64,000 nucleotides of DNA from Mycolicibacterium pulveris (GTDB taxonomy: Bacteria > Actinomycetota > Actinomycetes > Mycobacteriales > Mycobacteriaceae). The position numbers were made by a program, and so were the translations under genes. Shown here one piece after another: positions 10,780-18,922 of the stretch. Positions within the stretch are counted from its first letter, which is position 1, and the number at the start of each line of letters is the position of its first letter. The stretch lies in assembly GCF_010725725.1 (NCBI RefSeq), contig NZ_AP022599.1, positions 2,728,001 through 2,792,000 on the forward strand. Reading direction: 5' to 3'. The notes beneath the pieces were generated by a model. The model had not been told where the DNA came from. It searched no databases and was given only the letters and a program-made list of their open reading frames with translations.

Positions 10780-12621
10780 GTGGCGCTCTACCGCAAGTAC
10801 CGGCCCGCGACCTTCGCCGAGGTCGTCGGCCAGGAGCACGTCACCGAGCCGCTGTGCACCGCGCTGGCGGCCGGCCGGATCAACCACGCCTATCTCTTCT
10901 CCGGGCCGCGGGGCTGCGGCAAGACGTCTTCGGCGCGCATCCTGGCCCGCTCGCTGAACTGCGAGCAGGGACCGACGCCGACCCCGTGCGGGGTGTGCGA
11001 CTCGTGCGTGGCGCTGGCGCCGAACGGACCCGGCAGCGTCGACGTCGTCGAACTCGACGCGGCCAGCCACGGCGGCGTCGACGACACCCGCGAGCTACGC
11101 GACCGCGCGTTCTACGCCCCGGCCCAGTCGCGCTTTCGCATCTTCATCGTCGACGAGGCGCACATGGTCACCACCGCGGGCTTCAACGCGCTGCTGAAGA
11201 TCGTCGAAGAGCCGCCCGAGCACCTGATCTTCGTGTTCGCCACCACCGAGCCGGAGAAGGTGCTGCCGACCATCCGGTCGCGCACCCACCATTATCCGTT
11301 CCGCCTGTTGGCGCCGCGGATCATGCGCGGGTTGATCGAGCGCATCTGCGAACAAGAGCAGGTCGAGGTCGACGACGCGGTCTATCCGCTGGTCATCAGG
11401 GCCGGCGGCGGCTCACCGCGCGACACCCTCTCGGTGCTGGACCAGCTGCTGGCCGGGTCCGCGTCGGGTGAGTCGGGCAGCCACATCACCTACTCGCGGG
11501 CGCTGGCGCTGCTGGGCGCGACGGACGTGGCGCTCATCGACGTCGCGGTCGACGCGTTGGCGGCCGGGGACGCCGCGGCGCTGTTCGGCGCCGTCGAAGG
11601 GGTGATCGACGCGGGCCACGATCCGCGCCGCTTCGCCAGCGATCTGCTGGAACGCTTCCGCGATCTGATCGTGTTGCAGGCCGTACCCGACGCGGTGGCC
11701 CGCGGGGTGGTCGACGGGCCCGAGGATGTGCTGGACCGGATGCGCGAGCAGGCCGAGCGCATCGGCACCGCGACACTGACCCGCTACGCCGAGGTGGTGC
11801 ATGCCGGGCTGGGGGAGATGCGCGGTGCCACCGCCCCGCGGCTGCTGCTGGAGGTGGTGTGCGCGCGGCTGCTGCTGCCGTCGGCCAGCGACACGGAATC
11901 GGCTCTGCTGCAACGCGTCGAGCGCATCGAGAAGCGGCTGGACGTCTCGGTACCGGCATCGGACGCGGCGAGTTCGGCGGCGCCCAAGCAGTTCGTGCGC
12001 AAGAGCCACGCGACACCGCCCGCGTCGACGCCCGAACCCGCGCCGGAGCGCGCCGCCGCGCCCCCGCCCCCGCCGACGCCGGAGCCCGCGCCCGAGCCCA
12101 CCGCCGAGCCCGCGTCGCCGCCGCCGGTGCGGCCGCCGTCAGACCCGGTCGTGGAGGCCCCGCCGCCCGCGGCAGGCGGCCTGGACGCCGCCGCGGTGCG
12201 TCGGGTGTGGACGACGGTGCGGGAGAAGGTGCGCAACCTTCGGCGCCCGACCGACGTCATGCTCGACGGCGCCACGGTGCTCGCCGTCGAAGGCGACACC
12301 CTGGTCCTCGGCCACCCGTCCGCGCCGCTGGCGAAACGCCTTGTCGAGCAACGCAATTCCGAGATCATTCGGGAAGCCCTCAAAGACGTCCTCGGCGTGG
12401 ACTGGAGGATCCGCTGCGAAGCGGGCGCCGCGGCTCCCGCGCCGGCCGCGGCCCAGCCCGATCCCGCGTCGCCGTCGTCGCCGCCGCCACCGAACGACGA
12501 CGAGGAGAGCATGCTGGCCGAGGCCGGCAGCGACACCGCCGAGACCCCCCGTCGCGACCCCGAGGAAGCCGCGCTGGAACTGCTGCAGAACGAACTGGGC
12601 GCGCGCCGTATCGACGGTTAG
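10780..12621 (+). CDS. dnaX: DNA polymerase III subunits gamma/tau
   Basis: A 613-residue clamp-loader ATPase. It has Walker A GPRGCGKT (residues 42-49), a zinc-binding Cys set (C61, C70, C73, C76), Walker B with DEAH (IVDEAHMVT) and sensor 1 (FATTEPEKV). A long Pro/Ala/Glu-rich linker (about 395-460) precedes the tau-type C-terminal domain. It loads the sliding clamp and couples the replicative polymerases. GTG 10780 is chosen on homology (VALYRKYRPATF) and the upstream -10. I saw no slippery A-run for programmed frameshifting to gamma. Equivalent to M. tuberculosis dnaZX (Rv3721c). Confidence 0.95.
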   Translation: MALYRKYRPATFAEVVGQEHVTEPLCTALAAGRINHAYLFSGPRGCGKTSSARILARSLNCEQGPTPTPCGVCDSCVALAPNGPGSVDVVELDAASHGGVDDTRELRDRAFYAPAQSRFRIFIVDEAHMVTTAGFNALLKIVEEPPEHLIFVFATTEPEKVLPTIRSRTHHYPFRLLAPRIMRGLIERICEQEQVEVDDAVYPLVIRAGGGSPRDTLSVLDQLLAGSASGESGSHITYSRALALLGATDVALIDVAVDALAAGDAAALFGAVEGVIDAGHDPRRFASDLLERFRDLIVLQAVPDAVARGVVDGPEDVLDRMREQAERIGTATLTRYAEVVHAGLGEMRGATAPRLLLEVVCARLLLPSASDTESALLQRVERIEKRLDVSVPASDAASSAAPKQFVRKSHATPPASTPEPAPERAAAPPPPPTPEPAPEPTAEPASPPPVRPPSDPVVEAPPPAAGGLDAAAVRRVWTTVREKVRNLRRPTDVMLDGATVLAVEGDTLVLGHPSAPLAKRLVEQRNSEIIREALKDVLGVDWRIRCEAGAAAPAPAAAQPDPASPSSPPPPNDDEESMLAEAGSDTAETPRRDPEEAALELLQNELGARRIDG

Positions 12622-12769
12622 CCCTCACCCCGCTCGAAACTGAACTTCTGCACGCTTTATCTGGGGTCAGATTTTGGTGTGTACTGCTGTTCCCGCAGAG
12701 ACAAACGTGACCGAAATTGTCTTTGAGGGAACGGTTAGAGTCAAGAGCGTTCCCGCAGAGGAGGTGGCT

Positions 12770-12883
12770 GTGTCCAATTCGGCGAACGCTGGGTCGCGTC
12801 TCATCAGGCGTGGATGCAATGCAGCCGGCGCCGCGTACCAGACCAGTCGGTCTGTCGTCAGCGTTGTTGAAGTCTGTTTGTGA
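12770..12883 (+). CDS. Possible small protein (37 codons)
   Basis: GTG 12770 is preceded by a textbook Shine-Dalgarno AGAGGAGG with 5-base spacing. The 37-residue product (VSNSANAGSRLIRRGCNAAG, then a hydrophobic C-terminus VVSVVEVCL) matches no family I know. It may be the start of a decayed gene. The only support is the ribosome site. Confidence 0.2.
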   Translation: MSNSANAGSRLIRRGCNAAGAAYQTSRSVVSVVEVCL

Positions 12884-13020
12884 CGGTGGTCATTCGGTTA
12901 GACGCCCAATGCTCACCGCGTGTCTTTCGCTGCGCCGATTCCTGCACGAAGGCATGAAACCCGAGACCGCCGCCTTGATCGGTTATCTACCAGCCGGAAA
13001 AGGACTGTTGGGGTTGCTGC

Positions 13021-13248
13021 TCAACCGCACTGAAGCTCGCCGACGGCGGATACCGAGTTCTCGCAGTGGACTTCGACCCGCACCAGGTCAGATCCAACGC
13101 CCGCCAGGGAGTCAGCGCGATGTTCGGCAGTGCTGAAGACATTCACGTGCTCGACGCACTACCACTGCACGAAGCCAACTACGTCATCAGTGCAATACCC
13201 GAACTCGAGAGCAATCGCGAGCAGGGACCAAAGCCCCCCACGTATTGA
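13021..13248 (+). pseudogene. RCK/TrkA-N domain remnant of a cation transporter
   Basis: The frame reads TALKLADGGYRVLAVDFDP, then VRSNARQGVSAMFGSAEDI and HVLDALPLHEANYVISAIP. This is the middle of a TrkA-N (RCK) regulatory domain as found in KefB/CPA2-type antiporters and K+ channels: an NAD-binding beta strand ending in D, then the FGSAED element. Both the membrane part and the rest of the domain are absent; the frame runs into unrelated residues and a stop at about 13248. I read it as a fragment left by deletion. Confidence 0.6.
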
Positions 13249-13378
13249 CCTTCGGTGACTCTCCCGGTGCAGGTTGGCACGTCACCATGATGAGCAGATG
13301 CGCTTGGCGACACGGGCCGAGAACAATTGCAGCACATGATCGCCAGCCAACTGGGCGCGACGTGAGAAGGCTGTGGCG

Positions 13379-14263
13379 TCAGCGCAGCCGCTCTATGACG
13401 GCCGCGAAATCGTCCATCTCCGGTTCGAGCACCATGATGTAGCTGAATCCGAACTGCTCGCGCAGCCCGAGCACCTGATCGGCGATCTGTTCGACGGACC
13501 CGACCAGCAGTATGGGAGCTTCGGCGAGTTCGTCGATCATGTTTCCGGGGGTGTGCGGCAGCAACTGTTCGAACGCACCCTTCCGATCATTCGTGACGAT
13601 CACCTTCTGCACAAGCAGGTTGAGCTCGATCCGGTCCATCCGCTCACCGGCGTGTGTCCGCACGAAGTCGACGCGCTCCTTCAGCTCGGAGGGCGTCGCG
13701 ATTCGCGCCAACCGGCCCTCGGGTGTTGACGTCATGCCGACGAGTCCGACGATGTCGGCTTCGCGCGCGGCGAGGGTCAACATGCGGTCCCGCTCGCCGC
13801 CCAGCAGCAACGGAGGACCGGGCTGCTGCACCGGCCGCGGCTCGGCGTTGGCAAAGCATGTTCGCAGTCCAGATATCGTGGCCTCGAGGTGGTTGAGCCG
13901 CTTGCTGGGACCAGAGAAGGCTAACCCGGCGGCGGCGAATTCGGCCTTGACGTATCCGGTTCCCAGACCGAGGTCCAGCCTGCCGTCCGTCAGCTGATCG
14001 GTCGTCGCGACGTCCCTGGCGAGCAGGACCGGATTGTAGAAACTGGTGTTCAACACGAAGGTGCACACGCGTACCCGCTCGGTCGCGGCGGCGGCGAGCA
14101 CGACCGCGGGGAACGGTGCCGGTTTACCTAGGTGATCGGCGACTCCGATGACGTCGTAGCCATACTCTTCTGCTTTGCGGCACTTGCTGATCCAGGCTTC
14201 CCGTCCCGACGGCGTCGTCATCGTGACACCGAATCGGAAAGAAGTCTCGGAGGAAGTGGTCAT
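13379..14263 (-). CDS. LLM-class (F420-dependent) oxidoreductase
   Basis: A 294-residue luciferase-like TIM-barrel protein. Typical elements are FRFGVTMTTPSGREAWISKC at the N-terminus, YDVIGVADHLG, TERVRVCTFVLNTSFYNPVLLARDVATTDQLTDGRLDLGLGTGY split over strands 3-4, and a C-terminal LVGSVEQIADQVLGLREQFGFSYIMVLE. In mycobacteria this TIGR03621-like group generally uses F420; flavin use cannot be excluded. A broken homologue lies just upstream (14340-14570), suggesting an old tandem duplication. Substrate unknown. Confidence 0.85.
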   Translation of the reverse strand: MTTSSETSFRFGVTMTTPSGREAWISKCRKAEEYGYDVIGVADHLGKPAPFPAVVLAAAATERVRVCTFVLNTSFYNPVLLARDVATTDQLTDGRLDLGLGTGYVKAEFAAAGLAFSGPSKRLNHLEATISGLRTCFANAEPRPVQQPGPPLLLGGERDRMLTLAAREADIVGLVGMTSTPEGRLARIATPSELKERVDFVRTHAGERMDRIELNLLVQKVIVTNDRKGAFEQLLPHTPGNMIDELAEAPILLVGSVEQIADQVLGLREQFGFSYIMVLEPEMDDFAAVIERLR

Positions 14264-14339
14264 GTACCGGTGCTCCTTGCGATCGAGGCATTCGCGTTGA
14301 CAGGTGCCATGTCGACGCTATCGGCTTTCCGGCCGGGTG

Positions 14340-14570
14340 CTAGGGCCGTTGGTACTCACTCGACGAGCGGGAGGCGTGAACCCGCCAGCGAAGTTCGGCG
14401 AGCATGTTCGCGAGCGTTTCGGTATGGGCGGCCTGGACGATCATGTAACTGATGCCGTAGCGCTGGCGCAGACGGTCGGCGATAGACGCCAACGAACCCG
14501 ACAGCGCGCCCGGGTGGCGCAGCAGTTGCTCGTCGGTGAGGTGGCGCAGAACGCGCCGGGGGATCGAAAG
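14340..14570 (-). pseudogene. C-terminal fragment of a second LLM oxidoreductase
   Basis: The minus frame contains VLRHLTDEQLLRHPGALSGS, LASIADRLRQRYGISYMIVQ and TETLANMLAELR, the last ~70 residues of an LLM protein and parallel to the GSVEQIADQVLGLREQFGFSYIMV end of the neighbouring intact gene. No N-terminal barrel precedes it. It is therefore a truncated copy; the 5' limit is approximate. Confidence 0.65.
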
Positions 14571-14952
14571 GACTGGGCAACTCGGCGTCCGGTGGCATAA
14601 GGAAGGTTTCCCGCGTCGCTCACGCGCCACCAATGCGACAACGCAATCTGTAACGGCGCCACTGGATGGGGCGTTGTCTCGGTCGCTGAGATGTTGCGCA
14701 TTCCCTTTTCGACGTCATCGAACGGGCTTTAGGACGTGCATTCCGCTGTGCCGCTGAATGTCCCTCCGGCCATGGTCACCCAAGCTGCGTTATGGGGCGC
14801 AGCTGATTGATTGGTGGTGATGGAGCAGGTCTGCAGAGTCCTGCGTGCTGACGAACAACCCAACGGACAGGGACTGGCAGATTTCGTTGGCTCACTGGCG
14901 GTTCCAGATTGTGTCGGCCCTGTGGTGGGAAATCGATTCCACGGCACTGCGT
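14571..14952. other. No gene recognised
   Basis: About 380 bases between the LLM fragment and the recombinase remnants. Short open frames exist on both strands but none shows a ribosome site, domain or family resemblance. It presumably includes the outer end of the Tn554-type element; I could not identify its terminus. Confidence 0.5.
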
Positions 14953-15350
14953 TTAGGGTGTGGAGTCATCGAGGTGTCCGTAGAGCAGTTCGATGGTGGC
15001 TTTCTGCTGGGCCAGGGTCGCCCGCAGCTGCGTGATTTCCTCGTCTTTGGCGGCCAACCGGCGCCGTAGAGCGGTGATGATGCTGTTTTCGGCGCCGGTC
15101 GTTGCGGGCTCGGCCCTGGGTTGGTGACGATATTGGTCGATGACGGCGATCAGGTCGGGATGCTTGTAGACGGTTTTGCGTTGCACTCCTGCTCGACGGG
15201 CGACGGCAGCGACGGCGATTTCGGCGTTGGTTTTACGTAGGTGGCGATGGCTTTTTCGATGTCGCGGCGTTTGTCGTTGCTCCGGGCGTCGCGGTACTTC
15301 TTGAGCGCCTGTTGAGCTTTTTCGGTGGGTGGTGGGGGGCGTCGGCTCAT
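14953..15350 (-). pseudogene. TnpC-like (DUF6262) protein of a Tn554-type element, frameshifted
   Basis: The 5' frame (ATG 15350) reads MSRRPPPPTEKAQQALKKYR, then NDKRRDIEKAIAT. After about 15240 the sense continues in the next frame as LRKTNAEIAVAAVARRAGVQ, then KTVYKHPDLIAVIDQYR and a coiled-coil C-terminus (LRRRLAAKDEEITQLRATLA). One base is missing at about 15240 (ACCTAC where ACCCTAC would restore the frame). Such helix-turn-helix plus coiled-coil proteins are the third gene of Tn554-like recombinase trios. Its ATG overlaps the stop of the recombinase remnant (ATGA), as in an intact operon. Confidence 0.65.
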
Positions 15351-15877
15351 CGAGGTGAACCGGGGTCGGCTTTACGCAGCACGGATTCGTGGCTGCCGCG
15401 GGTCTTGATCTGCAGCAGTGGCAGCCGGTGGGCGGTGCCGGCCCCAGCGACGGTCTTACCGTCCGCGGTGATTGCAGAGTCACCGCGGAGGCGTTCGATA
15501 ATGGCATCGAGGGAAGCGATTTCGCGTCGGCGCTGGTGAATCCACACATTGTCGTCGGTCAGTTCGCGCCCGGTACGGGCGCGGTACTGGGATCGGCGTG
15601 TCGTGATCAGCGACTGTGTTCCGGTGCGCTGATCGACCAGTTCATCAATGTGGGTGGCGTCGGTGGCGAAGTGTCCGCACGACAGGCAGGCGTTGCCTTT
15701 GTCGCAGGTCTTCAGCGGCGGCAGCAGACAGACCCCGTTGGGCAGCACCCGGTCGGTGCGCGACGACAACTGAGTCAGATCGTAGATATCGGAAGGGCTG
15801 ATGGCGATCTCGGCGCCGTGCGCCCCGATCTTCTTGTGCTTGAGGAACTCGGCCTCCGCAGTGGCGGCCAGCGTCGG
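15347..15877 (-). pseudogene. TnpB-like tyrosine recombinase, C-terminal remnant
   Basis: The reading frame carries ATAEAEFLKHKKIGAHGAEI, then a cysteine cluster (LKTCDKGNACLSCGHF) and THIDELVDQRTGTQSLITTR. This Cys-containing C-terminal part is characteristic of the long tyrosine recombinases of Tn554-like elements. The catalytic core upstream (R...HxxR...Y) is missing: the frame joins abruptly to an IS481 transposase fragment at about 15878-15880. Non-functional as it stands. Confidence 0.6.
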
Positions 15878-16059
15878 CTGGAACGATCCACCATGGCCGC
15901 CGCACCGCCAGCCCGATAACGATCAGCCCACTTCTTGGCCGTGGCCGGTGAACATTGGAACCGCTCAGCCGCGCGCCGCAGGCTCCAACCCTGATCAACA
16001 ACAGCCTGCGCAAGCCGCAACCGGCCGCGCGAAGTCAATGAAGCGTTAGCGTGGACCAT
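15878..16059 (-). pseudogene. IS481-family transposase, N-terminal fragment
   Basis: The product starts MVHANASLTSRGRLRLAQAV, continues DQGWSLRRAAERFQCSPATA and KKWADRYRAGGAAAMVDRSSR. This is the helix-turn-helix start of IS481 transposases. After about 60 residues the frame enters recombinase DNA and becomes nonsense; the DDE catalytic domain is absent. Confidence 0.75.
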
Positions 16060-16163
16060 GAGGACCTCTCGGAATCGGGGAGTGTGTGGTTACCACACCG
16101 ATACCGGAGGTCTTCACCTACTTCCCGCTAGCCACGCCGTTCACAACCTGTCTGAGAGTTACA
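15878..16163 (-). mobile_element. Truncated IS481-family element, one end only
   Basis: It includes the transposase 5' end, the ~100-base leader and the terminal sequence TGTAACTCTCAGACAGGTTG (16163 inward). The tip abuts CTAG (16165-16168), and CTAG contains the stop codon of the methyltransferase gene. IS481 is known to target NCTAGN. The other end is missing; an adjacent deletion fused it to the recombinase remnant. Confidence 0.65.
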
Positions 16164-16164
16164 G

Positions 16165-17478
16165 CTAGGGCGCCCACCACGGCCGCAGCGGAAGACCGCC
16201 GTCGTTGCCGTGGCTGTCGAGCTTGACCGCCAGCACCTGGTGCAACTGCACCACGTTGGTCTCGAAGCCCAGCCGCGAGCCCGCCATGTACAGCCCCCAC
16301 ACCTTGGCGGTGGGCAGGCCGACCTCGGCGACGGCCTCGTCCCAGTGCTCGACGAGGTTGCGGCACCAGTCGCGCAGCGTGAGCGCGTAGTGGTGGCGCA
16401 GGTTCTCCTCGTGCAGCACCTCCAGGCCGACGTCCTGGGCCTCGGTGATGATGCGCCCGGAGCCGGTGAGCTCACCGTCGGGGAAGACGTAGCGGTCGAT
16501 AAAACCGCCCGCGGTCGGCGCGGACCTGTTGTCCGGGCGGGTGATGCAGTGGTTGAGCAACAGGCCGCCGGTGCGCAGCTTGGACCGCAGGAACCGGAAG
16601 TACGCCGGGTAGTTGTGCACGCCGATGTGCTCGGTCAGCCCGATCGAGGACACCGCGTCGAAACCGGATTCGCGCACGTCGCGGTAGTCACCGTGGCGCA
16701 CCTCGGCGAGATCGGTCAGGCCGTCCTCGGCGATGGCCTTCTGCGCCCACGTGGCCTGCTCCTTCGAGAGCGTGACACCGATCGCTTTCACACCGTGTCG
16801 CGCCGCATAGCGCACCATGCCGCCCCAGCCGCAGCCCACGTCGAGCAGCCGGTCACCCGGCTTCAGGTGCAGCTTTTCGAACACCAGCCGGTACTTGTTG
16901 TCCTGCGCCTCCTCCAGCGTCGCGTCGGCGTGCGGGTAGCACGCGCAGGTGTAGGTCATCGAGGGCCCGAGCACCCATTCGTAGAACCGGTTCGACACGT
17001 CGTAGTGGTGATGGATCGCCTCGGCGTCACGGGTTCTGCTGTGCCGCAACCCCTCCGCGATGCGGCGCCACCGCGGCAGCGCCTCCTGCGGCGGCGGCGC
17101 GATCGGCTTGAGGTGCTCGAAGCCCAGCGACCGCACGATGTTGGCCAGCACCCGCGGCGACGGCCTCTTGAAGTCCATCTTGTCGGCGAACGCCTTGAGC
17201 AGTTCGTAGGGGTCGCCCGGATTCACACCGCGGGCCTCGAGGTCACCCGAGACGTACGCCCGCGCCAGGCCCAGGTCACCCGGAGCGGTCGCGAGATAGG
17301 TTGTGCCGCGGGGGGTCAGCAGATCGAGGCCCAACGGGGCGTCTTCGGGGCCCGCGGTGCTGCCGTCGTAGGCGGTGAACCGCAGCGGCAGCGTGCCACC
17401 GGCGAGGATCTCCAGGATCTCGGCGAGCGTGAGCTTCCTGCTCGACGTCCGGGCCGGGTGTGCTTTGAACGTCGTCAT
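16165..17478 (-). CDS. SAM-dependent fatty-acid methyltransferase (cyclopropane-synthase family)
   Basis: A 437-residue member of the CFA synthase family, longer than the ~290-residue mycolic acid methyltransferases. An N-terminal domain (about 1-140) precedes the Rossmann domain with SAM motif LLDVGCGWGGMVRYAA and the family elements YSxxY-like HHYDVSNRFYEWVLGPSMTYTCACY and GLTEHIG. It overlaps the FAD oxidase gene by 4 bases, forming the Rv3719/Rv3720-like pair. Related tmsA-tmsB pairs make 10-methyl fatty acids (methylation of an oleoyl chain, then reduction). Role here inferred: methylene or cyclopropane modification of lipid acyl chains. The stop codon lies in a CTAG at the tip of an IS481 remnant, but the protein appears complete. 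Confidence 0.88.
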   Translation of the reverse strand: MTTFKAHPARTSSRKLTLAEILEILAGGTLPLRFTAYDGSTAGPEDAPLGLDLLTPRGTTYLATAPGDLGLARAYVSGDLEARGVNPGDPYELLKAFADKMDFKRPSPRVLANIVRSLGFEHLKPIAPPPQEALPRWRRIAEGLRHSRTRDAEAIHHHYDVSNRFYEWVLGPSMTYTCACYPHADATLEEAQDNKYRLVFEKLHLKPGDRLLDVGCGWGGMVRYAARHGVKAIGVTLSKEQATWAQKAIAEDGLTDLAEVRHGDYRDVRESGFDAVSSIGLTEHIGVHNYPAYFRFLRSKLRTGGLLLNHCITRPDNRSAPTAGGFIDRYVFPDGELTGSGRIITEAQDVGLEVLHEENLRHHYALTLRDWCRNLVEHWDEAVAEVGLPTAKVWGLYMAGSRLGFETNVVQLHQVLAVKLDSHGNDGGLPLRPWWAP

Positions 17479-18860
17479 CGTCTTTGCACCGCCTTCGCAT
17501 ACAGGTCGAGTAGACGTGAGTCGGGATCGTAGCTTTTTTTGACCGTCTTGTAGGTTTCTCCGCCGTACAGTTCGTCAAACTCCTCGCGGCTGTAATACGC
17601 ATCGGAGTACAGCGACTTGTGCCCGTCGAGTTCGCTGACCTTGCGTTCGATCAGCCGGTTGGTGTGGCCCTCTTCCGGTCCGACCGGCACCGACGACCAG
17701 AAGCCGACGTTGACGTAGGTGCGGTGGGGCTGGATCGGGTACAGCGGCCAGCTCTGGTCGCCGCGAAGTCGCAGCGGGCACAACCAGATCGGTTCGATCG
17801 GAACGTTGTCGAGAAACCAGTGCAGGAACTCGGCGGTCCGCGTGATCGGCACCTCGATGTCCTGGACGACCCGTTCCCGGGGTGGGCGGCCGTTGCGCAT
17901 CTCGATGCGGTCGGCGATGTTGAAGCGCTGGTCGTAGGCGATGAGCTTCCAGTAGAAGCTGCTGCGCCGGTAGCGCCGGGGCCAAAGCCGGCGAATCCGC
18001 GGGTTCTGCGCGCCGAAGGCCCGCGAACACCAGAACCAGTCGGTGTCCCACCGCCACAGGTAGTCGTGAATGGTGAGCCGGTCGTGCTTTTCGCCGTCCT
18101 GGCCGGGGTGCTGGATGGAGCGGTAGTAGATCTGCTGGCCGGTGTAGTCGCTGACCGGTCCCGGTGTCGCGGTCTGCGTGCCCAGCGTCAGGTAGCTCTC
18201 CTCGGCGGAGAACACCACGCCGTCGAGGTAGTCCACCGGGGTGCCGTCGTGGTCGCGGGTCTCGACGATGCGGTCCATCGCGGCGACCATGTCCTCGAGC
18301 GTGTGAAATCGCAGGTGCCGCAGCGCGACGAACGGCTTGACGGGTTCCAGCTCGATCTTGAGTCGCACCGAATACCCGAGCGTGCCATAGGAGTTGGGAA
18401 ACGCGCGATACAGGTCGTCGTGCTGTTCCGGTGAGGCGGTGAGAATCTCACCCGCGCCGGTCAGGATGTCCATCTCCAACACCGACTCGTGGGGCAGCCC
18501 GTTGCGGAACGACGCCGACTCGATGCCCAGCCCGGTGACCGCCCCGCCGAGGGTGATCGTCTTGAGCTGCGGCACCACCAGCGGCGAGAGCGCGTACGGC
18601 AGCGTGGCCGCGACCAGCGTCTCGTAGGTGCACATGCCGGCGACATCAGCGGTGCGGGCGTCGGGGTCGACGGCGATGACCCCGGTCAGGCCCGAGACGT
18701 CGAGGCCCTTGCTCTTGGTCCTGGCGCGGGCGCGGAACAGGTTCGAGGTCGGTTTGGCAAGACGAACGGTGGCGTTCGGCGGGATCGCCCGGTAGCTGTC
18801 CAGGAGCCGCTGGACCCCCGCCGCGTCAGCAGCACGTGCGTCGGTTTTCTCAGCAGACAC
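17475..18860 (-). CDS. FAD-binding oxidoreductase paired with the methyltransferase
   Basis: A 461-residue protein with a PCMH/VAO-type FAD-binding domain near residues 30-210 (GVIAVDPDARTADVAGMCTY, LKTITLGGAVTGLGIES, GLPHESVLEMDILTGAGEI) and a substrate domain thereafter. This architecture is shared with DprE1/DHCR24-like oxidases and with TmsA, the partner of fatty-acid methyltransferase TmsB. Because the genes overlap by ATGA, it probably acts on the methylated lipid, for example reducing a 10-methylene group. The start GTG 18860 is supported by TAGCGT 6 bases upstream. A tmsA-like function is inference; oxidation is equally possible. Confidence 0.82.
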   Translation of the reverse strand: MSAEKTDARAADAAGVQRLLDSYRAIPPNATVRLAKPTSNLFRARARTKSKGLDVSGLTGVIAVDPDARTADVAGMCTYETLVAATLPYALSPLVVPQLKTITLGGAVTGLGIESASFRNGLPHESVLEMDILTGAGEILTASPEQHDDLYRAFPNSYGTLGYSVRLKIELEPVKPFVALRHLRFHTLEDMVAAMDRIVETRDHDGTPVDYLDGVVFSAEESYLTLGTQTATPGPVSDYTGQQIYYRSIQHPGQDGEKHDRLTIHDYLWRWDTDWFWCSRAFGAQNPRIRRLWPRRYRRSSFYWKLIAYDQRFNIADRIEMRNGRPPRERVVQDIEVPITRTAEFLHWFLDNVPIEPIWLCPLRLRGDQSWPLYPIQPHRTYVNVGFWSSVPVGPEEGHTNRLIERKVSELDGHKSLYSDAYYSREEFDELYGGETYKTVKKSYDPDSRLLDLYAKAVQRR

Positions 18861-18866
18861 AGATAT

Positions 18867-18872
18867 ACGCTA
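18867..18872 (-). promoter_or_regulatory. Extended -10 (TAGCGT), leaderless promoter of the oxidoreductase-methyltransferase operon
   Basis: On the minus strand TAGCGT is followed by 6 bases and the GTG at 18860. This supports a leaderless transcript for the two-gene unit. The divergent SRPBCC gene starts 62 bases away. Confidence 0.5.
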
Positions 18873-18922
18873 GTCGGCGTCCGCGGCCGATGCGACCGCA
18901 CAGTCAAACCAGGAGATGTCCG

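Larger units (their letters stand above)
12622..13378. other. Gene-poor decayed stretch after dnaX
   Basis: No intact gene is visible over about 750 bases. It holds a 12-mer direct repeat GTTCCCGCAGAG (12689-12700 and 12749-12760, period 60), a 7-bp inverted repeat GGGAACG/CGTTCCC (12727-12733 and 12748-12754), one short open frame with a perfect ribosome site, and an RCK-domain gene fragment. By eye, base composition looks lower in GC than the flanks. Together with 14264-16163 it looks like a site of past insertions. Confidence 0.6.

Noticed and set aside
10780..12621. Programmed frameshift site for a separate gamma subunit in dnaX
   Set aside because: No A-rich slippery heptamer with downstream stem was seen; the Pro/Ala linker is all high-GC.
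12674..12769. Upstream extension of the short frame at 12770
   Set aside because: The strong Shine-Dalgarno lies inside the extension, directly before GTG 12770, so the longer version is less likely.
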